A stretch of DNA of 64,000 nt from Petrimonas sulfuriphila. GTDB lineage: Bacteria; Bacteroidota; Bacteroidia; Bacteroidales; Dysgonomonadaceae. Below, in pieces: positions 18,001-25,962 of the stretch (within the stretch, counting starts at the first letter, position 1; each line of letters starts with the position of its first letter). The stretch lies in the NCBI RefSeq assembly GCF_051201015.1, contig NZ_JBPEHI010000007.1. One strand, 5' to 3'. The notes beneath the pieces were generated by a model that made no database searches, was not told the origin of the DNA, and saw only the letters and a list, made by a program, of their open reading frames with translations. The position numbers and the translations under genes were made by a program.

Positions 18001-21000
18001 TTCTGGCTGATGGACCCGTTTGTGAACGATAAAACGGGAGCTGACCGTGGCGGCGATTTGTATTTTAACCTGGGTGAAATTTCGGAAGACGTGCTGAAAG
18101 ATGGAAAAAAGTTTTTTGAAAACGGATTACCTGTTAACGGTGATGCGAGTACCTCCGGTACCAGTATTTGGGGAAAATACCCCTTGCGCCAGTCCACCGT
18201 CTATGCTTTCGATAATTCGCAGGGAGATGAATCGCGCCGTGTACAGGACGTGGGCCTGAACGGATTGAGTACGGAAGAAGAAAAAGCGTTTCCTACCTAC
18301 GCCGCCTATTTGGATGAAATTATTCCTAAACTTTCTGAAGAGGTATTGCCAAGAATGCGGGCAGACAGACATTCATTGCTCAACGACCCTTCAGGAGACA
18401 ATTTCAGGCATTACAGGGGACAAGAACAGGACCGGGCGCAACTGAGTATTCTGGACCGTTATAAATACTACAACGGGACCGAAGGAAATTCTCTCGTGCC
18501 CGATGAAACACAGCCCTACTCCACCGCATCGCGCACAACACCCGATGTGGAAGATATTGACAACGACAATACGCTGAATGAGAACGAGTCGTATTACCAG
18601 TATAAAGTGCAGCTTCGTCCCGGAAACATGACAGTGGGTAGCAACTATATCGTTGATAAACGAGAAGCAAACGTTTCGTTGCGCAACGGAAAAACGGGAA
18701 AAGTGAACTGGTATCAATTTAAGATTCCCCTACGTGATTACCAGTCCCGGGTAGGTAATATGAGGGGATTCAACAACATCCGGTTTATGAGAATGTTTCT
18801 TACCGGTTTCGGACAACCTGTATTTCTTCGGTTTGCCACGCTGGAACTCGTGCGCAGTGAATGGCGGACATACACTCAAAGCCTTCAATCAGGCGGAACC
18901 GTAGCGGGACCGGGTAAGCTGGAAGTCTCAACCGTAAGCATCGAAGAGAACGGAGACCGTACTCCCGTGAATTACGTTTTACCTCCGGGTGTGACACGTA
19001 TCCTCGATCCTAGCCAGCCGCAACTTCGTCAACAAAACGAGCAAGCCATCGCATTGAAAGTGAAGGATCTCGATCCGGGCGACTCACGCGCCATTTACAA
19101 AAACACCGAGTACGACCTGCGTCGCTACAAACGCCTCCAGATGTTCATACATGCCGAAGAAACGGCAGACGGCAGCAGCGATCTGCAAGACGACGAGATG
19201 AGTATTTTTTTACGTATCGGTTCTGATTACCGGAACAATTATTACGAGTACGAAATTCCACTTAAATTAACTCCTGCAGGACGCTACAGTTCGAACATCC
19301 CCGATCACCAGGAAACGGTATGGAAACCCGGGAACAAGTTCGATTTTCCGCTTGAACTGCTGACAAGCCTGAAACTGAAACGCAATGCGGAAAAACGTCG
19401 TGGAAGCGGTGTGACCTACCTTACTCCTTATTCCGAAGCAGATCCCCAAAAGCCGGAGAACAGGTTAACCGTTGTGGGAAATCCGTCACTTGCCGAAGTG
19501 AAAGTGATAATGATCGGCGTTAGAAATAACTCCGTCAGCGCCAAGTCTTCCGAAGTGTGGGCAAACGAACTCCGATTAAGCGAGTTCGACGAGAAAGGAG
19601 GTTGGGCGGTACAGGGGAACGTTAATCTCGCGTTATCGGATATCGGGTCGTTAACGGTTTCGGGAAGAAAGGAGACAGTGGGCTTCGGTACACTTGACCA
19701 AAGCTTGCTGGAAAGACGGAACGACGATTATTCATCAATAAATGTCGCCATGAATATGGAACTGGGACGATTCCTACCTGAGCCGTTAAAGATATCGGCT
19801 CCCCTCTACTATTCCTATTCCAATCAAACTACCGCACCACAATATGATCCGCTCAACCGGGATATTTTGCTTTCGGAATCGTTAAAAAACACGCGAAACA
19901 AACAAGAACGGGATTCGGTTATTCGCCTGGCTGTCACACAAACACTAAACAAAAGTTTGATTCTGAACAATATAAAAATGAATATAAAGAGTAAGAATCC
20001 GATGCCGTACGACCCAACGAATTTCAGTTTCGGATATTCCTACAGCGAGAACCATTTTCAAAGCCCCGATACCGAATACAACAACAGCATCCATCAGCGC
20101 TTGCAGGCGAATTACGGTTACACTCCGCTTGTGAAACCGTTTGAACCTTTTAAAAATTTCAGTTTCAACTACCTCCCCAACAATATCCAGATCAGTTCCC
20201 AACTGATGCGAAACTACCAGGAAACGCAGCTACGCGATCTGAACGCACCCATGTCGGGATTTTCACAGTCGCAACGGCAGTATTTAACGTTCAGCCAATA
20301 CTTCACTTGGGACAGGGATTTTTCGATTACCTGGGACCTGACCCGAAACCTGAAGACCTCGTTCCGTTCGGGCACCATTGCTGAAATAGAAGAACCTTAT
20401 CTGCAGGTAAACAAAAAACTTAACCGCGACGACTATGAGCTTTGGAAAGATTCTGTCATTCAGAGTATTCAGAACCTGGGAAAGCCACTCAATTACGAAC
20501 AAACGGCAGATATAAGCTACACACTTCCGTTTGCGCAAATTCCTGTTCTGGACTGGATGAGTGTAAGCACAGCATACAATTCGCGTTACCGGTGGGAACG
20601 AGGTGCGTTTATCCGCGATGAAAATATCGGAAACATTTTGCAAAACGACCTGTCGCTCACCGTAAACGGACGGCTGAACCTGGTACAGCTGTACAACAAA
20701 ATAGGGTTTCTGCGAAAAACCGGACAACGCTTTGATGCAGACGTTGCCCAATACCTGGCACGCAGCCTGATGATGGTGCGCAGTGTGAACGTAAATTTCG
20801 GGTACAGGTCCAGGACAGATATTCCGGGTTTTGATCCTATGGTCGGTGATTTTTTCGGACAAAGCCACACGCCTGCGGGACTGATCCCCGGGCTGGGCTT
20901 TGCTTTTGGATTTGATGGAGGTGAACGTTTTCTGGAAAAGTCTGATGCCAACAACTGGTTAGTTAAAAACGCAGACAATATCTCGCCGGCTCTATACCAA

Positions 21001-22245
21001 CAAACACATAACGTGCGTATGGAGGCCACACTTGAACCGCTCCGCGGCCTGAAAATTGATTTAAATGCGCTGTTTGAAAATAGCCGCCGTACGGAAATCC
21101 AATATATGTTCGACGGAATGCCCAAAATTTACGGCGGAAGTTTTGCGATAAGTACATTAGCCTTGGCTTCGGCTTTTGAGAACTCCAAGGCTAGAAATGA
21201 TTACGCCTCGCCATCGTTCGACCGGTTCCTGGCAAACCGGGAAGTCGTCGCCGGCAGGGTACGCAGCCGGTACCAAAACTCCACCTACCCCAATCGGGGG
21301 TTTATTGCTGAAACGGCATTTCAAAACCAGCCCTTTAGTCCGGAAAACGGCGACGTGAACCTCCATTCGGCAGATGTGCTGATACCCTCTTTCCTGGCCG
21401 CCTACACGGGACGGGATGCTCAAAAAATCGGATTGACCGCTTTTCCTGACCTGCTATCGCTACTGCCCAACTGGGACATTTCGTACAACGTTTTACAAAT
21501 GCTGCCTGCGCTCCGGGCAAACTTCAAATCGCTGCTGCTTACGCACAAATATGTGTCGCAGTATCGTGTAGGAGCGTTCTCCTCGTTCCTCAGCTGGGTA
21601 CCCCTGGATGATACGTCCGATTTGGGATATGTCCGCGATGTGCTTACCGGTTCGCCTGTTCCGTCGTCACCATACGACATCTCCGCGGTAAACCTGATCG
21701 AAACTTTTAGTCCGCTTATCGAGGCACGGGGGGTACTCGATAACAACATGACCTTCAATTTCCGCATTAACCACACGCGTTCGCTCAACCTGAACATCGC
21801 ATCTTACCAAGTCGTGGAAACGAACGACAACGATATGGTTTTCGGGTTAGGTTACCGACTACCCGATTTTAACCGCATTATCGGCTTTGGCTCTAACTCG
21901 GTAAAAGCCGGTCGCAGGCAAACACGTGTTAACCGCGCACAAGCAACGCAAACAGAGAACGCCGATAACCTGCCGGAATTCAACAACGACCTGAACATCC
22001 GGGTAGATGTGTCGCACAAAATCACACAGGCCCTTATCCGTAAGATCGAAGACCGGTTTACCCAAGCCACCAGCGGATTAAAAACCACCGCCATCCGCTT
22101 TTCTGCGGACTATGCGTTGAGCCGGTCACTCACGCTCCGTGCATTCTTCGATAAAACCATTCATGTGCCGTTGGTCTCCTCAGCAGCATACCCCACAGCC
22201 AACACAAGTGCAGGAATGAGCCTGCGGCTGAATTTGAACCGGTAG
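15094..22245 (+). CDS. sprA: SprA (Sov), giant outer-membrane translocon of the type IX secretion system
   Basis: A 2383-residue protein close in length to Flavobacterium SprA (about 2400). SprA forms the 36-strand outer-membrane pore through which T9SS cargo leaves the cell. The N-terminal signal peptide (about 25 residues, ending PVVAQ) starts from a TTG at 15094; an in-frame TAA lies immediately upstream, so no earlier start is possible. Family landmarks include LEDVFGPGGIQLTTQGSIEL, KVGNKINFGLNYDTDA and the C-terminal beta-rich end RLNLNR. No T9SS C-terminal cargo domain was recognised on any protein in the window. No Shine-Dalgarno sequence precedes the TTG. It is convergent with the next gene, 9 bases away. 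Confidence 0.95.
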   Translation: MKRTALYNLFLIVLLAVSRIQPVVAQQDTTKSRFPVQKTTVEMVEDLTKKLPADLQTPSNIRTEVFYDYKTNRYVFQNKVGDKVTGIPFTMTPAEYMEYTLKESNDKYFKDRNAIRKEDKPAGKEPLPFFNLRRSNTLLEDVFGPGGIQLTTQGSIELSSGLIRNVIDNPTLPERSRKRTRFDLDPQIQLNVNAKVGNKINFGLNYDTDAAFNFDARRVKLAYQGDEDEIIKNMEAGNVSMTTENSLINGGTALFGIKSDLQFGKLRVSTVLSQQESESRTISSRGAVQTTPFEINADQYDENRHFFLSHYFRDNYDKALAKLPYVQSAVSITRLEVWVTNKRSSYDQARDILALADLGEHSSIHNPLWSTTGTETVPHNDANTMHRELISTYVAARDISQTAAVLPSTVIMGRDYEKIESARLLTPSEYTFQPQLGYVSLRTPLQADEVLAVAYEYIYNGKAYQVGEFSSNQNVGALFLKLLKPVSLSPQAYTWDLMMKNIYSLGYNAYNIQKDRFKLSITYQSDTTGVYLNYIPEGDIRDHLLLNVMNLDNLNSANDPHPDGIFDFLDGYTVMADNGRIIFPVVEPFGSHLRKMIADDAVAEKYVFQQLYDSTLTVARQFAEKNKFRISGEYRGSSGAELNLNATNITRGSVRVTANGVALIEGTDYTVDYISGTVTIINQAILDAGTPVTVTLENQSVFNMQRKTMMGVDLAYNFSKDFRVGATVMHYYEKPLTVKTVFGEESVKNTLWGLNTSFRKQSYALTRLLDILPFVDASAPSQLTANLEFAHMIPGHYRNKYTGGYSYLDDFETSTSRIDLRSPYGWSLASTPFNDTSTGLFPEAALTNNIDYGKNRAHMAWFYIDGLFTHRNSSLTPAHIKNDKEQLSNHLVREIYEREIFPDKEAVYGDPPTLPVMNISFYPDERGPYNLDTSIDPEGKLLNPEKRWGGITRKMDIRDFEAANIEYIEFWLMDPFVNDKTGADRGGDLYFNLGEISEDVLKDGKKFFENGLPVNGDASTSGTSIWGKYPLRQSTVYAFDNSQGDESRRVQDVGLNGLSTEEEKAFPTYAAYLDEIIPKLSEEVLPRMRADRHSLLNDPSGDNFRHYRGQEQDRAQLSILDRYKYYNGTEGNSLVPDETQPYSTASRTTPDVEDIDNDNTLNENESYYQYKVQLRPGNMTVGSNYIVDKREANVSLRNGKTGKVNWYQFKIPLRDYQSRVGNMRGFNNIRFMRMFLTGFGQPVFLRFATLELVRSEWRTYTQSLQSGGTVAGPGKLEVSTVSIEENGDRTPVNYVLPPGVTRILDPSQPQLRQQNEQAIALKVKDLDPGDSRAIYKNTEYDLRRYKRLQMFIHAEETADGSSDLQDDEMSIFLRIGSDYRNNYYEYEIPLKLTPAGRYSSNIPDHQETVWKPGNKFDFPLELLTSLKLKRNAEKRRGSGVTYLTPYSEADPQKPENRLTVVGNPSLAEVKVIMIGVRNNSVSAKSSEVWANELRLSEFDEKGGWAVQGNVNLALSDIGSLTVSGRKETVGFGTLDQSLLERRNDDYSSINVAMNMELGRFLPEPLKISAPLYYSYSNQTTAPQYDPLNRDILLSESLKNTRNKQERDSVIRLAVTQTLNKSLILNNIKMNIKSKNPMPYDPTNFSFGYSYSENHFQSPDTEYNNSIHQRLQANYGYTPLVKPFEPFKNFSFNYLPNNIQISSQLMRNYQETQLRDLNAPMSGFSQSQRQYLTFSQYFTWDRDFSITWDLTRNLKTSFRSGTIAEIEEPYLQVNKKLNRDDYELWKDSVIQSIQNLGKPLNYEQTADISYTLPFAQIPVLDWMSVSTAYNSRYRWERGAFIRDENIGNILQNDLSLTVNGRLNLVQLYNKIGFLRKTGQRFDADVAQYLARSLMMVRSVNVNFGYRSRTDIPGFDPMVGDFFGQSHTPAGLIPGLGFAFGFDGGERFLEKSDANNWLVKNADNISPALYQQTHNVRMEATLEPLRGLKIDLNALFENSRRTEIQYMFDGMPKIYGGSFAISTLALASAFENSKARNDYASPSFDRFLANREVVAGRVRSRYQNSTYPNRGFIAETAFQNQPFSPENGDVNLHSADVLIPSFLAAYTGRDAQKIGLTAFPDLLSLLPNWDISYNVLQMLPALRANFKSLLLTHKYVSQYRVGAFSSFLSWVPLDDTSDLGYVRDVLTGSPVPSSPYDISAVNLIETFSPLIEARGVLDNNMTFNFRINHTRSLNLNIASYQVVETNDNDMVFGLGYRLPDFNRIIGFGSNSVKAGRRQTRVNRAQATQTENADNLPEFNNDLNIRVDVSHKITQALIRKIEDRFTQATSGLKTTAIRFSADYALSRSLTLRAFFDKTIHVPLVSSAAYPTANTSAGMSLRLNLNR

Positions 22246-22254
22246 CGGGTACTT

Positions 22255-23475
22255 TTAGGGCTCGTATTCCCCGCTCATCACCTCTTTTACGGCTTTTAAA
22301 TAGCCAAATCCATTCTGCATATCAGGCAGGAGATAGCTCCCCTCCACCCATTCATTCCAGGCATTTATGGTAATGAGTTTCGTTTGTTCAGGATGACTAT
22401 CAGCATACTTCTTAGCTTGATACAACAAAGCTGCGAAGCTTTCGGGGGTGTTGTGGTAATGAACCACATCCTTCATGCCTTTCGCTGGAAAACGCGGCGT
22501 ATCATCCCAGCCAACAGATACACATGGGAATAACGGTACGTTCAATATGGAATCCATTTGAGTCCGTATTTTTCTTGAATTGTCGCCGTATACCAAATAA
22601 TCTTCGTTGAGTCCTCCCATGTTATACATGGCAACACTGTTGAACCCCATCTCCTCTACTTTGTTTGAAAATTTTTCAGCCGACTCTTTCGACATGAGGG
22701 AGCCTCCCCCCTGGTTCCATTGAATATGCAGGTCTGGGAATCCCGCTTTTTTAACTTCCTCCCGGAAATAATCCAGTGCTTCCCGTGTTCTCTTCGCATC
22801 TCCTCCGAAGCTCTCCATCAGCTTGTCAATACTGAAAATAGAGAAAACGGGCTTGCCGTCAATCTTAAAATAATTCGGTTGCTTGAAATATTGATTGATC
22901 ACCCGGTCAACGATAATCTTAAAATTATTTTCATCAACAACAGCGTTCCACAAAACCGACGTATCGTCCTTATATTTGTGAACATTCCAATAATTGCGCT
23001 TTACATCGTGATTGGCCCACATGATATAAAACTGCATCTTCGAGTTATTTTTTGCTTTCAGGAATCCATCGTTCAGCGCACTTTCCAGAAATGGTCCCTC
23101 GTCATACCAATACCAGTCATACACAAAGACGTTGACTCCGTGTTCCACTGCCAGGTCAATCCATTTCTCAACCACCTTAGGGTCGTTGTCCATTTCATAT
23201 CCCCACAACGGAAGTCTTGGCTGGTAATGCCCTTCAAACCGCGGGTTTCCTTTCTTGATCACCTCCCATTCCCCAGTTCCTTCGGGCCACAACATATCAC
23301 CGAAACGCTCGTCGTGATGGCACGATGGCCAAATATAGGCTGCAACGTAATACTCAGAATTATTACTGCTCTCCTTAACCGTGTTTTTTTTATCGGTACA
23401 TGAAATTACTGCAATGCAGCATGCCATCCATACGGACAATTTTAAAAAAAATTTTACATTAATCTTGAAGATCAT
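22255..23475 (-). CDS. WbsX/GH99-like domain lipoprotein
   Basis: The start at 23475 gives 406 residues with a lipoprotein signal (lipobox AVISC). An in-frame ATG at 23559 would add 28 residues and overlap the upstream ftsE gene. The body matches the WbsX/GH99-like TIM-barrel family: YIWPSCHHDERFGDMLWPEG, GHYQPRLPLWGYEMDND, FVYDWYWYDEGPFLE, YFKIDGKPVFSIFS and NAWNEWVEGSYLLPD. The family includes endo-acting glycoside hydrolases and proteins in polysaccharide loci. Carboxylates that could be catalytic are present (for example in NEWVEG), but the substrate is unknown. A cell-surface or periplasmic glycan role is inferred. Confidence 0.85.
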   Translation of the reverse strand: MIFKINVKFFLKLSVWMACCIAVISCTDKKNTVKESSNNSEYYVAAYIWPSCHHDERFGDMLWPEGTGEWEVIKKGNPRFEGHYQPRLPLWGYEMDNDPKVVEKWIDLAVEHGVNVFVYDWYWYDEGPFLESALNDGFLKAKNNSKMQFYIMWANHDVKRNYWNVHKYKDDTSVLWNAVVDENNFKIIVDRVINQYFKQPNYFKIDGKPVFSIFSIDKLMESFGGDAKRTREALDYFREEVKKAGFPDLHIQWNQGGGSLMSKESAEKFSNKVEEMGFNSVAMYNMGGLNEDYLVYGDNSRKIRTQMDSILNVPLFPCVSVGWDDTPRFPAKGMKDVVHYHNTPESFAALLYQAKKYADSHPEQTKLITINAWNEWVEGSYLLPDMQNGFGYLKAVKEVMSGEYEP

Positions 23476-23545
23476 AGTATTTGAGTTAAAAAAATTATGT
23501 TTTGTATTTATAGTAAAAATTGTTGAGAATCCTCCTAAAAATTCT

Positions 23546-24232
23546 CTAATAGCCAGCATTTTTCAAATCGATCAATTCCGTGTTTTCACATTTCATGATA
23601 CGTCCGGGAAAAGTCTGAACAATGGAATAATTGTGAGTTGACATAATAACAGCAGTGCCCCCACTGGAAATCTGTTGCAGTAAGTCTACAATCTGGCTAC
23701 CGGTTTCGGGATCCAGATTTCCTGTAGGCTCATCGGCAAGGATCAGCAACGGCGAATTGAGCAACGCCCGGGCGATTACCACACGCTGTTGTTCACCGCC
23801 CGAAAGTTCGTGCGGCATTTTGTACGTCTTGTTTTGCATTCCAACCTGGGTCAATACCTCAATAATACGATCCTTAATAATTATTTTGTCTTTCCAACCC
23901 GTCGCCCGGAGCACAAACTCAAGGTTCTTTTCTACGGTACGGTCGATAAGCAACTGAAAATCCTGGAAAACGATACCGATTTTTCTCCGCAGGTAAGGAA
24001 TCTGTTTTCTTTTCAGGGTTTGCAAGTGGTAATCGAAGACACGGGCATCGCCAGATCCAATCGGAATTTCAGCGTACATACTCTTGAGCAATGTACTTTT
24101 CCCCGATCCTACTTTACCGATAATATACAAAAAATCACCCCGGTTGACCTTAAGGTTAACGTCGCGTAAAATTATATTTTCCTCTCTGTTGAGTTGTACT
24201 CCGGTATATTTTATCAAAAAATCGTCACTCAT
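23546..24232 (-). CDS. ftsE: FtsE-like ABC transporter ATPase
   Basis: A 228-residue ABC ATPase with Walker A GKVGSGKST, Q-loop VFQDFQLL, signature LSGGEQQRV, Walker B LLILADEPTGNLD and switch His in MSTHNY. The Q-loop VFQDFQLL and the overall size are typical of FtsE, which with FtsX controls cell-wall hydrolases at division. No FtsX is in the neighbourhood. Its first base overlaps the last base of the DUF4870 gene upstream, showing tight coupling to that membrane protein. Confidence 0.85.
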   Translation of the reverse strand: MSDDFLIKYTGVQLNREENIILRDVNLKVNRGDFLYIIGKVGSGKSTLLKSMYAEIPIGSGDARVFDYHLQTLKRKQIPYLRRKIGIVFQDFQLLIDRTVEKNLEFVLRATGWKDKIIIKDRIIEVLTQVGMQNKTYKMPHELSGGEQQRVVIARALLNSPLLILADEPTGNLDPETGSQIVDLLQQISSGGTAVIMSTHNYSIVQTFPGRIMKCENTELIDLKNAGY

Positions 24233-24699
24233 TATTTAAAAAATTGAATAATAAACGGATATCTCCAGTATTCGCCGTTATTGGCTTTAACAGCAGCCAA
24301 AATAACAAAAACCAGGTAAACAATACCCAGAACGACGAGCAACGGAATACCGATAATAGTAATAGCTAATACCGCACTGTAAATGAGATAGCTAATCGTA
24401 AAATTCAATATATTTTTTCCGTGAAGATCCACGTTGGCGTTGATGTCCTTATTGATAACCCACATGAGCACGGGCGCCACAAACCCAGCTAATGGTATCA
24501 ACAACCCCAGCAATTGGGAAACATGCATCAACATGAGGTAAGTGTTTTCTTCCAGTCCGAAAAGAGGTTTACTGCCCGACGAAGTCGACGACGAAGTTGT
24601 TTCATTCAATATCTTCGCTTTTTCGCGTTGGTATTCTTCTTCGGTGATGCTTCCTTTTTCACGAAGTTGGTCCAGAATTTTTAAATCTTCGTATTTCAT
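24232..24699 (-). CDS. SHOCT-like plus DUF4870 membrane protein
   Basis: A 155-residue protein. The first 31 residues form a SHOCT-like helical hairpin (LDQLREKGSITEEEYQREKAKIL), a Ser/Thr-rich linker follows, and then a DUF4870 domain with about four hydrophobic spans (MHVSQLLGLLIPLAGFVAPV and later) and the conserved HGKNILNFTISY. DUF4870 resembles Tic20-type membrane proteins and has no firm function. SHOCT segments occur in short oligomerising or membrane-linked proteins. The stop overlaps the ftsE start by one base, so the two products are made from one transcript. Confidence 0.8.
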   Translation of the reverse strand: MKYEDLKILDQLREKGSITEEEYQREKAKILNETTSSSTSSGSKPLFGLEENTYLMLMHVSQLLGLLIPLAGFVAPVLMWVINKDINANVDLHGKNILNFTISYLIYSAVLAITIIGIPLLVVLGIVYLVFVILAAVKANNGEYWRYPFIIQFFK

Positions 24700-24731
24700 G
24701 ATCTTTTTTGTGTTATGTAGTACATTTAGTT

Positions 24732-25316
24732 TTAACTCATAGCTCTCAGCAACTTGTCAATCAAGGAAACCATTTCGTTGAATTCCTCTTCTTCAAACAA
24801 CCGGGTAAGCATAACGATCTTACCCTCCCTGTCAATAATGATATTGCGCGTGATGCCGGCATCTTTTTCGGCGTACAACCCGAAGATTCCCGCATCTGGA
24901 TCCATTCCGATGGGATAGGTAACACCGGTTGCCTCGCGCAGCACCTGAATTTTTTCTGCCGGTTCCTCCCGATCAATACCATACAACGCAAAATGGGGAT
25001 TGTCTTTGTGTTTTTGCCATATCTCTTTCTCGATGTGCGGCATTTCTTTCCGGCAAACCCCGCACCAACTGGCGGTAAATTGCAGCATCACCACTTTTCC
25101 GCGCAAATCGGATAGTTCTATTTTTTTTCCGTCGGGAAAAGTCATTTCAAAATTGGGAGCAGGGTCTCCTACTTTTACCCGGTATTGGCGGTCAAGGGTA
25201 TCCTGAACCCTCACGGTATCTTGCTCTTGCGCATTAACACCGTTTTTCTTTACAGATGAGCTACACGATACCAACGCCAGGACAGATAAAAAAATGAAAG
25301 ATAATCCTTTAAGCAT
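24732..25316 (-). CDS. TlpA/ResA-like thiol-disulfide oxidoreductase lipoprotein
   Basis: A 194-residue protein with lipobox ALVSC at about residue 18, then a linker and a thioredoxin domain with FTASWCGVCRKEMP (WCxxC active site) and the GITRNIIIDREGK strand. TlpA/ResA-like proteins reduce disulfides in the periplasm, for example apocytochrome c or outer-membrane proteins. Here the anchor is a lipid rather than a helix. Its own -7 box lies at 25334-25341. It is followed after 32 bases by the DUF4870-ftsE pair on the same strand. Confidence 0.87.
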   Translation of the reverse strand: MLKGLSFIFLSVLALVSCSSSVKKNGVNAQEQDTVRVQDTLDRQYRVKVGDPAPNFEMTFPDGKKIELSDLRGKVVMLQFTASWCGVCRKEMPHIEKEIWQKHKDNPHFALYGIDREEPAEKIQVLREATGVTYPIGMDPDAGIFGLYAEKDAGITRNIIIDREGKIVMLTRLFEEEEFNEMVSLIDKLLRAMS

Positions 25317-25333
25317 ATGATTTTAACGGTTTT

Positions 25334-25341
25334 CAAAAATA
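25334..25341 (-). promoter_or_regulatory. Putative -7 box (TATTTTTG) for the TlpA-like lipoprotein gene
   Basis: Minus-strand TATTTTTG fits TAnnTTTG, 17 bases upstream of the start codon. No clear -33 box. Confidence 0.35.
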
Positions 25342-25379
25342 AAACTTTTACGCTAAACGCTTTGTTCTTCGTTTACACT

Positions 25380-25787
25380 TTACAAAGATAGTTTTTTTTC
25401 CTGTTTCCGGATTTTTTTGTATAAAAATAGAGCGATAAACCATGCCGTCAGGGAACCCAGGAAGTCGGCAAGGAAATCGGCCAGTTCTGCACTTCGAGAG
25501 CTGAAAAAGTACTTTTGCATCAGTTCAATAACTGCTCCGTATATAACAGGTAAAACAAATCCCCAGAAAACCCAGCGGCTCATCCGGGGACGGCTGCTGT
25601 GCAAGCGATAATAATCAAACAAAGAGACGGCCGACAATACAAAAAACATTCCGAAGTGAGCTATCTTGTCCCAAGCTATAATTTGTGGAAGTTGAGGGAC
25701 ATCATCAGAACTAATCAAGCAGGTTACGGTGAAAATCAGGAATCCAACAAAAACGGGAAGAAGAATATGACGGAGATAATTATTCAT
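25380..25787 (-). CDS. VanZ-like small membrane protein
   Basis: A 135-residue protein with about four transmembrane spans. Features of the VanZ-like family are IIAWDKIAHFGMFFVLSAVSL, YGAVIELMQKYFFSSRSAELADF and FLADFLGSLTAWF. VanZ itself gives low-level teicoplanin resistance, but most homologues, including short Bacteroidota ones, have unknown roles. The start at 25787 gives an immediate hydrophobic N-terminus. It has its own -7 box and probably forms a single-gene unit. Confidence 0.82.
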   Translation of the reverse strand: MNNYLRHILLPVFVGFLIFTVTCLISSDDVPQLPQIIAWDKIAHFGMFFVLSAVSLFDYYRLHSSRPRMSRWVFWGFVLPVIYGAVIELMQKYFFSSRSAELADFLADFLGSLTAWFIALFLYKKIRKQEKKLSL

Positions 25788-25816
25788 ATAGGGACATCGT
25801 TTTGCAAAAAACGTCT

Positions 25817-25824
25817 CAAAGATA
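25817..25824 (-). promoter_or_regulatory. Putative -7 box (TATCTTTG) for the VanZ-like gene
   Basis: Minus-strand TATCTTTG fits TAnnTTTG and lies 29 bases upstream of the ATG. Confidence 0.4.
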
Positions 25825-25962
25825 ATTTAAAAACATGACTCCACGCTCAATTTTAAAAACATATAACTAAAACAATCCCTTAAATTCCTGAAAAATTCGT
25901 TTCTTTGTCAGCTAAATACAAAAAACAACATACAAAACGATCATTTTCGGATTTCTTTAAAT

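Noticed and set aside
20284..21797. Several long minus-strand ORFs inside sprA
   Set aside because: They are shadows of the sprA frame with scattered Cys/His/Arg-rich composition and no motifs.
15094..22245. Possible T9SS cargo C-terminal domains among neighbouring proteins
   Set aside because: No protein in the window ends with a recognisable type A or B sorting domain, so no cargo could be assigned to SprA here.
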